From NCBI GenBank assembly GCA_001632435.1, contig KV423984.1:79296-143295 (forward strand): a DNA stretch of 64,000 nt. Reading direction: 5' to 3'. Below, in pieces: positions 37,424 through 49,829 of the stretch. The DNA is from Calocera cornea HHB12733 (lineage: Eukaryota > Basidiomycota > Dacrymycetes > Dacrymycetales > Dacrymycetaceae). The first letter of the stretch is position 1, and every line of letters begins with the position of its first letter. The notes beneath the pieces were generated by a model. That model did not search any database. It had not been told where the DNA came from and saw only the letters and a list, made by a program, of their open reading frames with translations. Both the position numbers and the translations under genes were made by a program.

Positions 37424-39758
37424 CACTGGACTGAGGGTGAGACGTGTCTATCGAAGGCGAGATCACGAGCGGGCGTGGGGTGATGGAGGGGAGGGACAAT
37501 GACTGTTCACGTCTTAAGCTCTCGCGGACGGCCCTTATGATGGAAGATGGAAGGCAGAGCAGGCGGGACAACGGGTTTCCGAGCAGGTCCAGGAGGAGGG
37601 GGGAGTGCTGAGCTGGCAGGGGTGCGGTGCATATTAGACGCCGAGTGCCATCAACCGGGATTGCGGGTTCCGTTGCCCAGTTGCAAGAAGCACGTCTTGT
37701 TGTGCCTGGGGGTTGAACAGTTCATTAATACTAGGTATAGGATTGGCAGCGTCCTCGAGTTAACAAGAGACATAATTCGTGGGATACTTGGCCGAGGGAG
37801 GATAGACGCGCTACAGGACAGTGGTACTAGTAGCCATCCGTCTGATGAACAGCCAAACAAGGGTCACCGATCCCTTTCTGACGGAAGCAACTGACCTGGC
37901 AGGCGCGGTTTGGTCACTGTAGTTCTGGATGGCATTGTAGCAAGTCTCCTTCCGATCAGTGCACTCTTTCCCGGTGGCAGCGAACCTCATCAGAGGGATA
38001 CGCCATGCTGCTCGAGTGCTGACGGAACGGGCACAGGGCCTCTCCCTGTCACAGCAGGCTGCAGGCATCTTCCCACCCATATCGGTGGTGCTTAACCGCT
38101 TCAAACAACATTCTCCCACCCCGGCTCGACTGTTCCGACCTCATTCCTTGTGGGCCGCATGCGTGACACGCCCCCTACTTGGACTGTGCGAACCAACCAG
38201 TTATCAACTTGACTCGGTCGACTCCGGCAGCGTGAAGCACGTCCCCCCCTCCTCTTCTCGTTTGCATCTCAGCAAACGCTCAACCGGGTTCGCACTGCTG
38301 TCCTGTTGGCCGACCACTCATACCTACACGTTTGGCTGACGCAGCACGTCTGGAATCCAGACGACCGACGCTGCGCCTGTACGCGACTTCATCAAGAGTC
38401 GGAAGGATTGACCAGACGTTTCAGAGTATGACAGGCTTCACCGGTGCGCACCACTAGCTCTGCTGCTTGGCAAGCAATGCTGATTGCTCTGCAGGAATTC
38501 CATACCCCTGCAATTGTTGCATGTCATCCATGTCGACGAGCGCTCTCCAACCACTTTCTACGCGGCAGCTGCCAATCTCTGCAACTCGGCCGCCCAGAGC
38601 GACACCGGCGAGGCCGTGCAGTACCACACTTCTGGGAGATGAGCTACATACCCTCAGCTGTCATGCCACCAGAAACTAGGGGTTGGAGCAGCAAAAGAGC
38701 ATCGGTTGGTGTACGTCGTCTATATACTGTGCGACGTGGACAAGTGCCCAATGATATGCCACATCGCCTTCGAGTGCAAGCATCAACGCTATCGGGCAGA
38801 GTTCCGTCCCCACGTCGGGATGAGCACCCCAACGGCGGAAGACAGATGAAGGCAACGGCTAGCAGAAGATAGAACGCAGACTGTCTCATGTGCGTCATCA
38901 ACACGGTGTACTGTCTCGTGCCGCCCTGCCGTCTGTGCTCTCCGGCATGGGCGCCCACTTCTACTGTATTGCATGAGGGCAACATACAGTGACTGCCGAG
39001 CTGCGTCATCAAAGCGGACGCCGCTATCTAGCCCATCTCCATAACAACGGGGAAAGCGCTATTCAGGCAGCTCCAAAATGTGCTGCATTAACAAGTCGAA
39101 TCGTGGGCACATGCCATGTAGGAATGCGACCGTCGCTGTGTCAGTTCCCTGTACGCTGCCTACAATACGGTGACCCATATAGTAGCTGCACAAACCCGTC
39201 CTGTGTGCGCAAGAAAGCGCGACTTGGTGCGCGGCCGGCTCCACGGAAAGCATCCGAAAGACGTTTTCATATATCAAGCTTGCGGACACTAGGGACCCAA
39301 ACGATATGTCGACTCGGACGTGAACCAAGTGAGCGAAGCACCCAAGTGTTGACATTGTAAGAGGGACGAGAACCCTTGCCGCCGGAGCAGCCCAGAAGTA
39401 TTCTGAATGGGCCACAGCACGGAAGCCCCATCACTTGTCATCAGTTGGTACGGTGTGATGATATATCTTGGTCCCCGACTCACGAGGGTCCGTAGTTGGA
39501 CTTGCCTCGGCATTCTGGGATGAGGTGGGTGCGATCAACAGGCGCCGCGCAACTTTATCAGCAGCCAGGACAGCACCGCCACTGGTGGACCTCCACCTGG
39601 CGCCACGTCATCGGGTGCACTTCGAGCACGTCCGCCTGCCGAGCAACATCACAGTCATGATATTAGCACATACATCGCTATTGCGCATCTACATACACAC
39701 CCGGGTCTTGTCAGTGCCCGCTCCCGTACATACACTTCTTCCACAGAGTAGTACTCCC
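37424..39758. other. Spacer between the tandem NLR pair, including duplicated flanks
   Basis: About 2.3 kb with no supported gene. The left end (about 37550-37680) matches the 5' flank of NLR 4 at 43100-43210, including CTGGCAGGGGTGCGGTGCA. The right end (about 38440-39755) is related to the 3' flank of NLR 3. The central 700 nt show nothing recognisable. These matches set the breakpoints of the tandem duplication. Confidence 0.55.
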
Positions 39759-42700
39759 TCATGAAACGTTGCTTCCTTCCGTCCCCCCCGCCTGAACGTC
39801 GCTCTCCCTTTCGGCCCGCAGCTCTGCCAACCACTCCCTGCACTTGTCCGCCCATACAGCGTTGTTGACAGACTCGTAAAGCGCGACCGCTTCGACCAGC
39901 ATGCGTTCTGCTTCTACACCTCTTCCTTGAGTCAATAATGGGTAGGCCAGTAGCTGGCAGCAATTCGCCAACTCTAGACTATCTCCGATGGCTTCGAACA
40001 CAGTTTTTGCCTCGGCCAGAGACTGGATTGCTTCCTCATGCAGACCCTCGGAGGACAGCACATTGCCGAGGCCCCGGGTGCACTGTCCCACACCGAGCCG
40101 ATCTCCGATGGCGGTGAATGCCGTCTTCGCTTCTCCCAACATATGTGCGGCGTCTTTGTACCGATTCTCCATCAGTAGCACCTCGCCGAGGCGCCGGGTG
40201 CACCGTGCCGCCCCGAGCCGATCTCCCTTGGCCGTGAATGTTGCCTTGGCCTCTCCCAACATCTGTGAGGCGTCTTCGTACCGATTCTCCATCAGCAGCA
40301 CCTCGCCGACGCTCTGGGTGCACTGTGCCACCCCGAGCCAACCTCCGATGGCCGTGAATGCCATCTTCGCCTCTCTCAACATCTGTGCGGCATCTTCGTA
40401 CCGGTTCTGCATCCGAAACACATCGCCGAGGCTCTGGGTGCACTGTGTCACACCGAGCCGATCTCCGATGGCCGTGAATGTTGCCTTCGCCTCTCCCAAC
40501 ATCTGTGCGGCATCTTCGTACCGGTTCTGCATCCGAAACACATCGCCGAGGCTCTGGGTGCACTGTGCCACACCGAGCCGATCTCCGATGGCCGTGAATG
40601 CCGTCTTCGCCTCCCCCAACATCTGTGCAGCATCTTCGTACCGATTCTGCATCTGAAGCACCTCGCCGAGGCTCTGGCTGCACTGTGCCACACCGAGCCG
40701 ATCTCCAATGGCCGTGAATGCCGTCTTCGCCTCTCCCAACATCTGTACGGCTTCTTCCCACCGGTTCTGCATTCGCAGGATCTCGCCGAGCCGATAGTTG
40801 CATTCCGCTGTACCTGCAGAATTGTGCTGTTCTTGCAACCTTTTTATGGCCACTTGCAGTAGAACCACGGCATCGCCATAGGCCTGCACGTAGGAGAAGT
40901 AGGCCGTTTCCAACGTGACTTCCAGTAGTCCAGTGTGAAGTCCTGCCCGCGTCACTCTGTTCAATCGGAACAAGGGGAATCGGCGACTTGTTGATGCCAC
41001 CGAAGAGGACGGATCAGGCATGTTCCAGTAGTACACCCAAATGGAGCTCAGATTGCCGAATTGGGCCGACAGCAAGGCCACTGCATCTTGGCGAAATAGG
41101 GAAACATGCTCACGCTTCCCTAATACCATCTGCGTGAAGTAATTTCGTATTTGATCCAGGGAGGACGCATTGGGGGGATATAGATCCGTCACAAAGTCAC
41201 GAATCGGCGACAGCACCCGCAATCGGCCCTTCTCTGGCCAGCACAGCGCGACCTGTAGTAGTGTTGTTGCACATGCCGTTATCGTCGCTCGCATCCCAGG
41301 CAACATATCGCGTAGCATTTCGATTGAGGCTCCATCCGGAAGCAGGCACAGTACAGAGAGCAACTGCAGTGCCTTCGGCTCTTGAGCCATCGATGGACAC
41401 TCGAGGGACAATCGGAGGGTCATTTCCAAGCTGTTCTCTTTCCCGCCTTCTCGAGCCTTGAGCAGCCTTGTTGCCTCCACGTCGTAGTCTTCCAGCAGTT
41501 GGGCAGGGCTCCGTTGGTTGAGTCGGGCTTGACGGGCCATGAGGCGTATCGCAAGCGGTAGCCCATCGAGCCGAGCCAGGAGCTGGTCCAGCTTGGGATC
41601 ATCGTTCCCGGCGATGGATATCCAGATGTCACGGGACGAGGTGAGCGATAGCCTCTCCAGAGGCTGGCGGTACGCGTCTTCCCATATAACACCGTCTGGA
41701 GGGCCGTTGCCCCGCATGGTAACGATCAGGGAGAGGGTTGCCACCTCAGCTATCTTGCCGAGGAATGGCGTCACGCGACTGCCCTCGATCGACTCCACCA
41801 CCGTCTCGAAGTTGTCCAGGACGAGAAGACAGAGTCCTGCTGAAGACAGGCAGGTAATGACCGCACTGAGGGTTTGGGATGATGAGGGAAGGTTGAAGTG
41901 TGCCGCAAGCACCTTGATTACTCCTTCGACAGAGGTGATGCCCTCGCAACTGAGGAAGATTCTGCGCTCTGCATATTTCTCTCTGATTCGGGAGTCGTTC
42001 AGAACAGCAGCAGCTACCGCTGTTTTGCCCATCCCGCCTGTGCCGAGGAGAGGAATTCGCCGTGACACGTCGCTGAGAAGCAGCTCAATGATCGACTCGA
42101 CCAATTCCTGTCGTCCGTAGAAGGAAGTGGGCGTATTGGGGATCTCCATCTGCATTCCATATGCAATGGTGTCCTGTTGACGAAGGTAGACGACACTTGT
42201 CTCCTATGCGCCCGTTACCAACAAAACAGGCTCATTGGTGTGCACAGCTTACAAGAAAGTCGATTCGCAGAGTTTCGAGGTCCTGGCGGAACTGTGCCAG
42301 CCTTACGGCTCTTTGGGCTGACAGGTGTTCCTGAGGGCGGGAGGGCGGCGTCCGAACGAATGCTTCGATGTCGCGAACAGTCCTGAGTAAGAGTCGTCAG
42401 CTATGTGGGAACATCGTATGAGGGTTTGTCCCGCACCTTGATAGCATCTCGACCGCATCTCTACTCGCTTGGTCCGGTATGCTCTCAGCCGCCATCTTCT
42501 CCAACACCCGTTGCGTCACACGGGACACGCGGTCGATAATGTCATGAACATCTTTGTCCATCGTTCGGATCTCCTGGTAGAGGGTTAAGATGCTGGGTAG
42601 TGGACTGTGATACGTATGGGACGCACCTCCCGGATTCCCACCACCGATAGCACCGTTTCCTTGAACTTCTGCTTAACGGGATCGACCGGCACGCCCATGT

Positions 42701-42954
42701 CCGACAACCATCGCTCGAAGACGTCCCTCAACCGTGGTCCTTCGTCGCTGGAGAGCGAGGACTACAATGTTGGTGTTAGCCAGCAGCATTGCCATGATGA
42801 AGCTCCATACCTCCGGACCATCATCAGCGGTCTGTCTCTCTTCAGGGGATCTCATTCGTCTCTGCTCAGGTTCGGCGTTGCGTTTCTTCAATACGCGCCG
42901 CAATGCCTCAACCGCTGTCCGTCCCCCGCTAGTAGACGCACTGGCATTCGTCAT
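39759..42954 (-). CDS. NLR-like STAND protein 4: tandem paralogue with a shorter repeat array
   Basis: Five exons on the minus strand: 42954-42811, 42761-42627, 42573-42437, 42382-42253, 42203-39759 (996 aa). Exons 1-4 have the same lengths as in NLR 3 (144, 135, 137, 130 nt), and intron positions are identical. The start gives MTNASASTSGGRTAVEALRR. NTPase motifs match NLR 3 (GTGGMGKTA, LLVLDNFE, VTMRGNGPP, GLPLAI). The last exon is 2445 nt against 2925 nt, a difference of exactly 480 nt or four 40-residue repeats, leaving about nine. The rest of the protein is close to NLR 3, so the copy is recent and both reading frames are intact. Confidence 0.88.
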
Positions 42955-43560
42955 CACTGGCTTGAGGGTGGAACTTGTCTATCGAAGGCGAGATCGCGAG
43001 CGGGCGCGGGGTGAGGGGTCAGGATGGAGGGGGAGAGACAAGGGTTGTTCGTCTCTCAAGCTCTCGCGAACGAAGTAGTTAATGGGACATGGAAGGCACA
43101 GCAATGCAGGAGAGCGGGATCCCGAGCAGGTCCAGGAGGAGCGCGAGCGCTGAGCTGGCAGGGGTGCGGTGCATATTAGGCGCCGAGTGCCATCAACCGG
43201 GATTTGCACTCGCGCTTCCGGGTTTGACAAGAGGTGCACCCTGTCGGGCAGCGTGCTTGAACACTTTGTTGAAACGAGAGATAATATCTGCAGCGTGCAT
43301 CAGTCGATACAGGTGACCAATGTATGGGATTACATGGCAGTGAGGTGGATGAGCGTAGGCGCTGAGGGGCCCACAGTGGGAATAGGCTGATGGTCTGCTC
43401 AAAACGGCCAACGGGCCCTTGGTGGGCCGGACCTCCACACCCCTTGCTGGGGCACACGCGCCTGATATACAGACATCTCGACCCCTTCTCCAGCTGGGCC
43501 GTTTCATGCTCGACCGTACAAGGGCCACACCCCGTCGACGACACCGAGCCATCGCCCGCC
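42955..43560. other. Intergenic between NLR 4 and SDR 1 (divergent)
   Basis: About 600 nt. The part to about 43215 belongs to the duplicated NLR 5' flank. The remainder should hold the promoter of the reductase gene at 43561. No gene was recognised. Confidence 0.45.
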
Positions 43561-44553
43561 ATGTCCAAAGTCATCATCGTCACCGGCGCGGTGCGTATTG
43601 TCCCCCACCATCACCTCGAGTCAGGCTCATGCGCCCTCAATTCCCTAGAACAAGGGCATCGGCTATAACATCGTCATCGAGCTGCTCCGCACGACCACCG
43701 TCCCTCTTATCATCTACCTCACAGCCCGCCAGCCCGCGCTCGGCGAGCGAGCCCTGGAGTCTATCAACGCCCTCGGGCTGGGCGAGCGCACCGGCTCCGT
43801 CGTCCGCTTCCACCAGCTCGATATCGCGGCGACGCAGTCCGTGCTCGACCTGTACACCTTCATCCGGGACACGCACGGCCTTTTCCACGTGCTGATCAAC
43901 AACGCCGGGATCGGCACGCCGCGGGAGGACAGCTTCGCCGACCAGTTCCGCAAGTGCTTCGAGTGCAACTACTTTGGCACGGCCCAGGTCACCGACGCCC
44001 TCCTGCCCCTGCTTGACCCGCGCGAAGGGCGCATCGTCATGGTGTCCTCGCAGGCGCTGCCGAGCAGCAAGATCGCGAACGAGCAGCTGCGGTGGGGGCT
44101 CAAGCGGCCCACAGTGAGTGCGGAGGAGCTGGACAACCTCGCCGATCAGCTCGTGCTCGACGCGCAGAAGCCTGGCCAGCCGGCAGACTTCGAGCAGCGC
44201 AAGCTGCCCACGCACGCGTATGGGCTGAGCAAGGCGTTCATGAGCGCGTTGGCGGTGGTGTATGCCAGTGAGCATAAGGGGTTGCTGATCAATGCCTGCT
44301 CGCCGGGATGGCGAGTCTTTCCCTATCTACGCGCTGGGGCAGCAGCTGACGTTGGAGCGCAGGGTCAAGACGGATGTTGCACCGGACGGGCCGGGGACTG
44401 CAGGTGCGTCTACCTCCTCTTGTTGACCTGGAGTCAGACTGACGTCCTGCCACAGAGGAAGGAGCAGTATGCCCGACATTCGTAGCAATAGGGGACATTG
44501 GCGGCGTGACGGGCAAGTACTTCAACAAGGACAAGGAGATCATCGACTGGTAG
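43561..44553 (+). CDS. Carbonyl-reductase-like short-chain dehydrogenase
   Basis: Four exons: 43561-43590, 43649-44310, 44363-44403, 44456-44553 (276 aa, the typical length of carbonyl reductase 1). The cofactor motif spans the first splice: VIIVTGANKGIG, the TGANKGIG form of NADPH-dependent carbonyl reductases. Further landmarks are VLINNAGIGTP, the catalytic Ser in MVSSQ, and the YGLSK active site. The end reads NACSPGWVKTDVAPDGPGTAEEG and finishes in KEIIDW. Odd feature: the second intron (44311-44362) must use a GC donor (GCGAGT) to keep the SPGWVKTD block in frame. It likely reduces carbonyls with NADPH in the cytosol; the substrate is unknown. It is convergent with MPP alpha. Confidence 0.88.
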
Positions 44554-44719
44554 CAGCTGTAACACTACGATCTAACGACCCCATCTCGGACGCGCTCTCG
44601 CTCTGGGCAGCAGTATACGTGTGCGATAATACAAAAGTGGTGCATTACGATAACCATAAGCTGGCGAAGATCCAAATCCTCCCATCTCTAGAGATGTATA
44701 TCGCCAGCGCGTAGGCGCA

Positions 44720-46428
44720 TTACCTGAACCAGCCGCCCCTGCCCAGCGCGTACCCGTTCGCGTCTTTCCCGAGGCCGATGCCGTACTTGCCGAGCGTCGC
44801 CCGCACGTCGCCCAGCGCGTCCACCTCCCCCCGCGCAACGACAGTCACGCCACCGCTGAGCACGTCGCGCGCGATCTGCTCCACGTCCTCCTTCTCCACC
44901 TCATCGATCCGCTCGTCCATCTCTCTGATCCCTATCCGCCGCCCGTGCACCTGCACCTGCCGCCCCAGGTCCTCCACCTCGACCGCCCGGCTCTCCAGCG
45001 ACATGGCGATGCTGCTCTTGAGCTGGTTCTTCGCGCGGCTCAGCTCACTGGACTGGATGTTCTTCGGTTGCATCAGCTGGGCCATGAACCCGCCCAGCAC
45101 GGCGGGCAGCGAGCCGACCGTGTTGTGCGTACAGGACGCGGAGATGCCAAACAGGCCCGCGTCGGTATAGATGTGGTGGAAGGCTTGGCACGAGTCGATG
45201 TTGTGGTGCCGGTTCAGGATGTGCGTGTAGCACCGGCTGTACATGCCCTTGCCTGGTCCGCCGGCGGAGAAGGAGGAACCGCCGCCAAGGAGGACTTGAA
45301 GGACGGCGAGCGCGTAGAGCGAGGGGTGGGAGATGGGGAGGGAGGGGAAGGCGAGATGCAGGTGGGTGAAGGGGAGCGACGAGTCGGGCTCTAGGAACGT
45401 CGATGGCCGGTGTACGGCGGGTTCGCGCGGTGGCGGGACCAATGGGCCAGTGGACGGGTGGGGGTGAAATAATGAGGACGACATTGTCGACAGGCGCGCG
45501 GTGAGAGACGGCACGTTACCGCTCGGCGGGGATGGCGGGGGCGTCAACGGCTGGGTGGCAGACGGAGGGGCAAAGCGCTGAGTTGGCGATGCGGTGGTCT
45601 CGTGATACGGCATCTGGCCGAAATACTGCTCAGTGAGCTCGACGAGCTGCTCGTGCGGCATCCCCGCTCCAGCGACAACTATCCGTTCCGGCCTGACGTA
45701 CGTGGACAGATACTCGCGGATAATGTCTGGGGTAATGAGCTCGAACCGATCTTCGGGGCAGAGCAGCGGTCTGCCAAGCGTCTCCCCGCCGAATGCGGCC
45801 TGATGCACGACCTCGGGGAGGATGAGCTCGGGCTTGGAGATGATCTCCCGCAGCTCGTATGCCGCGGCTGCTTTTGACTCTTCCAGCTCTTCCGGGAGGA
45901 GGAGTGGCTGCTGGAGCGTGGAGGCGATGAGGGACAGCGCGAGCGGGAGGTCGGAAGGGAAATGAGTGGATTGGTACATCATCGATTCTCGGGTCGAAGT
46001 GCACTGGATCTGCATGCCGGTCGCGTCGAGTATGGCAGCGGTCTCCTCCGCAGAGTGAGTTGATGTGCTCTAGTGATTATTGTTAGAAGTCATGCATGGC
46101 ATGGGACGTGGGCCAGCGTACCTTGAACGCCATCCTGTCCAGCATATGGCTCACGCCAGACAACCGCGGCGTCTCGTAGCGGGCTCCAGCATCCAGATAC
46201 ACCCCAATTGAGTGAAAATGCCCCGGAGACTCTTCTGTTGTGACCCGGACTTGGTTGGGCAGCGTCGTAATGCGCACTCGTGGGTCTACCGCAGGAGGCT
46301 AGCAAATCGGCATCAGAATTGGAACATCATCCGGAACTCGTACGCCTTACTGGGACAGGTGTATGCGCCGACGTCGTCGCCAACCGCCGTCCGACTGACA
46401 GTGCGCGGTGTACGGGGAAACGTCGCAT
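44720..46428 (-). CDS. MAS2: Mitochondrial processing peptidase alpha subunit
   Basis: Three exons on the minus strand: 46428-46351, 46298-46122, 46069-44720 (534 aa). The first exon encodes a short Arg-rich, acid-free presequence (MRRFPVHRALSVGRRLATTSA), as expected for matrix targeting. MPP alpha pairs with the catalytic beta subunit to cut presequences in the matrix. The alpha type is shown by the degenerate metal site GVSHMLDRMAFKSTSTH, which lacks the beta HxxEH, and by the flexible glycine-rich loop GGGSSFSAGGPGKGMYSR. A Pro/Ser-rich insert near residues 250-310 (PLTPPPSPPSG) precedes the second half. It converges with the SDR gene at 166 nt. Confidence 0.93.
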
Positions 46429-46705
46429 TGTGGTCGACGGAAGGGAAGAGGGGGAAGAGGGGAAGAGGGCGTGGATGGGATGGTCGTCTGCGCTGACGAG
46501 GACGCGCGCTGAATTTCGTCCCTTGCCGCGCCGTGCCGAGGATGCCGAGGACACACGGGCGCAAATGCTAATAGTCTTGCCGTAATCTGCATAAACACAG
46601 TTTTATTCTCTTCAACGTCGACAACGCGTCTACAAAAACCACTCTGCCCCTCAAACTGATCTTCCATCTTGACCTCGGTTTGCTGAATTTCCCCGACAAG
46701 AATCA

Positions 46706-48001
46706 TTATGCACTTCGAACGAGCACCGGAACGCGCTCTTGGAGCGTATCGGAAAGCTCGTCGGATATCTCGCTATAGATGTCCAGATCGAGACGCCTGA
46801 GAGTGCCTCCAGCCCTGCTTTCAAGGATGAAGCTCAATAATCCGGACGATTCTTCCGTGAGATATATGGTAACGTCCTCGAGCGGTGGACACACTCCGAC
46901 AGGGTTGCCCGAATTAAGGCTAATTTTGATGTCATGCAAGGTAAGGTTGAGGAGCGAAGGGAAGGCGCAAATCGTTTTGATCAGCATCGCCTCCGAGGGA
47001 CACCAAGTCGTGATGGTAAGGCGTCGAACAGCCTGAATGTACATGGGAGGAATTTGTGGCGAAATAGCACCATCTTCGTCATCATCGTCGTGCGTGCAAC
47101 AATAGCAGGTCTGCCGACCTTGTAGATGGAGTGTTTGGCAGGAAGAGATATCGATATGCTCCAGGATATTCCAGATGTCAGTTGTGATCTCCACGCTCTC
47201 TATCAACGGCAGAGCAACGGTAGGTCCGTTCGCGTCGGTGTTCGAAAAGGATATGAACCTCAATACCAGTCTTCTGAGAGCAGGGGTCGACATGAGCAAG
47301 TTTTGTAGATCCGAGAGCGCGGGAAGTTGAAGGAGGCCCAGAGCCAGTTCACTCAAAGACGTCGCTATCGGGACCAGAGTGAATCCCGCATATGTTCTGT
47401 ACCCGCTCCAATGTTGATAGCCATAGATCCGTGCCCTCTTTGACCTTCGGCAGAGGACGGGGAGAACGTCTCCGACAAATATCTAAGGACCCAAACTTCA
47501 GATAAGCCAGGTCATCGGCCCGGACAAGTTGCTTACGTCTGGCATGTTGACCGTAAGCTCCACAAAGAGATCGAGAAGGGTATCTTTCCTGCAGATATCC
47601 GGTCCTTCTCCTGCTGCATAGGCCCATCGGGAGGTAGGATCCGAAGGCGAGGTAAAAGTCTCGACTTTGACAATAGCCCACATCCTTGCCACGCTCATAG
47701 CAACACGGCGGAAGCGTGACACGGTACTGCAGAGGGTGGCACGATACTGCCAAAGTCGGACGAGGTCAAAGCGGTCTTCTTCGAGATACTGGTCCAGTCC
47801 AACCAAGAAGATATCAGCCAGGAGCTCGTCCGACAGCTTGTATATCGGTGCATTGAGCGCGTCCAGCTGGAGCTTCAGCGTGTGGCGCGCGTCCGTCGAT
47901 TGGGATATGGGTGGAGATGGGTGTGACTGGAGCGCAGCGATGCGTTGCTCGAGCGCGTAGCGGTCCGCCGCAACTTGGGACGGGAAGTGGAGTACGTCCA
48001 T
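46706..48001 (-). CDS. F-box-like protein A
   Basis: Two exons on the minus strand: 48001-47537 and 47482-46706 (413 aa). The start MDVLHFPSQVAADRYALEQRI is followed by a coiled stretch and the F-box-like block LNAPIYKLSDELLADIFLVGL at about residues 53-73. The distal part has irregular Leu-rich segments (LPALSDLQNLLMSTPALRR, CAFPSLLNLTLHDI). This is the common basidiomycete F-box/LRR-like layout. Such proteins usually link SCF ubiquitin ligases to targets; the target is unknown. It is paralogous to the next gene upstream, with the single intron in the same place. It lies between MPP alpha and its paralogue. Confidence 0.82.
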
Positions 48002-48499
48002 CGGATGTGTGGAAGGAAAGGGATTGAGGGGAGAGGATTGAAGGAAGGAACGATGAGAGAGGAACGAGGGAGGGAGTATGGGGAGAGAGGAGGGAGTAGA
48101 TCACCGCTCGCCTACCAGCAAACTTTCATCGTCGTCAATGAGTGGGATCTATTTCTTGGTGGTTACGCCTCGTGATGCAGCTCACGTGACGTGAAGACCA
48201 AGGACGATTCTGGACGCCTCCATCTGGTTGCCATGGACCCGTCTCATATCCCAATCACACCATCAGCCACAGAGGACAACCGCCACCAATGATACTGCAA
48301 CGCATCGTCTCAGCAATTACAAACCGTCTACTAATGTGCTCGCATCTATCGCCTTGTTTTCTCGCATGATCTCGGTCGCTCTGTACTGGATACGTTTGAT
48401 AAGACTGTTCATCTGTCCTTCATCAGCCTTCTCAGCAGAGGTTCCTGCCTTTGTCCTCAGCTGGATTGCTCGGTTTCCTGCAAGAGCTCACACGCACCG
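48002..48499. other. Spacer between the two F-box-like genes
   Basis: About 500 nt. It holds the promoter of protein A and the 3' flank of protein B. No gene was recognised. Confidence 0.45.
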
Positions 48500-49829
48500 C
48501 TACCGGACTGATGCTACCTGACTGTTGCTCAACTGCACTCCGTTTTGTACAACGACTGGAACACGTTCTTGAAGCATATCGAGCAGTTCGTCGGAAATGT
48601 CGCCGTAATCATCCAGTTCGACCCGCCTCAGCGTGCTGTCATCCGTGCCGTCGCTTGTCGTGCTTTGAAGGATAAACGGCAGCAAGATGGATACCCTTTC
48701 TGCTCGAGTAATGATGACGTCTTCCAGCGGTGGGCATTCTCCGACAGCATTCTCCGAGCCGAGCCACAGCTGCACGCCGTCGACGGTAAGATGGACGAGT
48801 GAAGGAAAGGCGCAGAGTGTCTTGACCAGCATTGGTTGCGTGGTGCACCAATCGGCAAGGGTGAGGGTGCGGACCGACCGAAGATGTGCGGCGGGGATCT
48901 CTGGTGAAAGATCATCCCATCCGTCTTCTCTCCAATTGCATCCCCACCACTGACAGTCGTGGCTACCATTCAAGCGAAAGTCTGTGCAGGTTGAAACGTC
49001 GAAGTACTTGAGAACATGCCATATCTGGATAGGTAGCTCCAGTGTACTCAGGAATGGAAGTGTAGTGGTGTGGTTTATTGCGTCATCACTCCATAAAGAA
49101 ATGGAGCGCATGACCAGTTTGCGAAGTCCAGGAGTGGCAGCCAGCAGATTTTGTAGGTGCACGATCGATGGAAAGCAGAAAGAAACCAAGGACAACTCGG
49201 TCAGTGAACTGGCGGTTGGGACGACGCTCAATCCTGAGAGGCCCGGATCTTGGTCCCAATCATGATAGTCCCGGATCTTCGCCCTCTTCGCTCTCTTCCA
49301 GAGATCGCGGAGAATCGCCCCACCCAGCAGCTATCATGAGCGTTATGTTGACTTCTGGCTTCTAAGAGGCGACTCTACTTACGTCTGGCACCGGCGCTTC
49401 CAGCTCCACGAAAAGGCACAGGGGGAGGTTCGAGTCCCTACATCGATCTCGTTGATACCCAACGAAACCGGCCCAGCCATGCACAAAGCGAAAAGTGGGG
49501 ATGGTCCACAGCCTCGGCGTGTTGATGGCCACCCGCCGGAAGCGGGCCACGGTACTGCAGAGTGTGGCTTGATACTTGTCCATGGCGGCAAAATCGAATT
49601 CATCGCCCCAAGGATACTCCTCCATCCCAGCCAAGAAGACCTCAGCCAGGAGGTCATCCGATAACTTGTAGATCGGCGCATTGAGTGCAACCAATTGGAG
49701 CTGCAGCGCCTCAAGCGTGCTGTTCGACTCTGAGGAGGGCGCAGATGGATTCAACTCCAGGTTTGAGATGCGTTGCTGGAGTAGGTAGCGTTCCGCCGCG
49801 ACCTGGGAAGGGAAGTGGAGTGCGCCCAT
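48500..49829 (-). CDS. F-box-like protein B (paralogue of A)
   Basis: Two exons on the minus strand: 49829-49383 and 49330-48500 (425 aa). The N-terminus MGALHFPSQVAAERYLLQQRI is clearly related to protein A, as are LNAPIYKLSDDLLAEVFLAGM and CSTVARFRRVAINTPRLW. The splice after APVPD and the restart LLGGAILRDLWKRAKRAKI match the exon junction of A. Leu-rich segments follow (LSLVSFCFPSIVHLQNLLAATPGLRKLVM, given here as the start and end of that block at about residues 205-235). The pair is a tandem duplication that has diverged well beyond the NLR 3/4 pair. Confidence 0.82.

Noticed and set aside
43169..43583. Overlapping frames upstream of the carbonyl reductase
   Set aside because: They lie in the duplicated NLR flank and promoter region, overlap one another and show no recognisable domain.
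44720..46428. Possible link to a mating-type A locus through a mitochondrial peptidase
   Set aside because: The gene usually linked to that locus is the mitochondrial intermediate peptidase. This one is MPP alpha, and no homeodomain genes were seen nearby.
49420..49450. tRNA-like T-loop word GGTTCGAGTCC
   Set aside because: It lies inside an F-box-like exon and no acceptor or anticodon stem can be formed around it.
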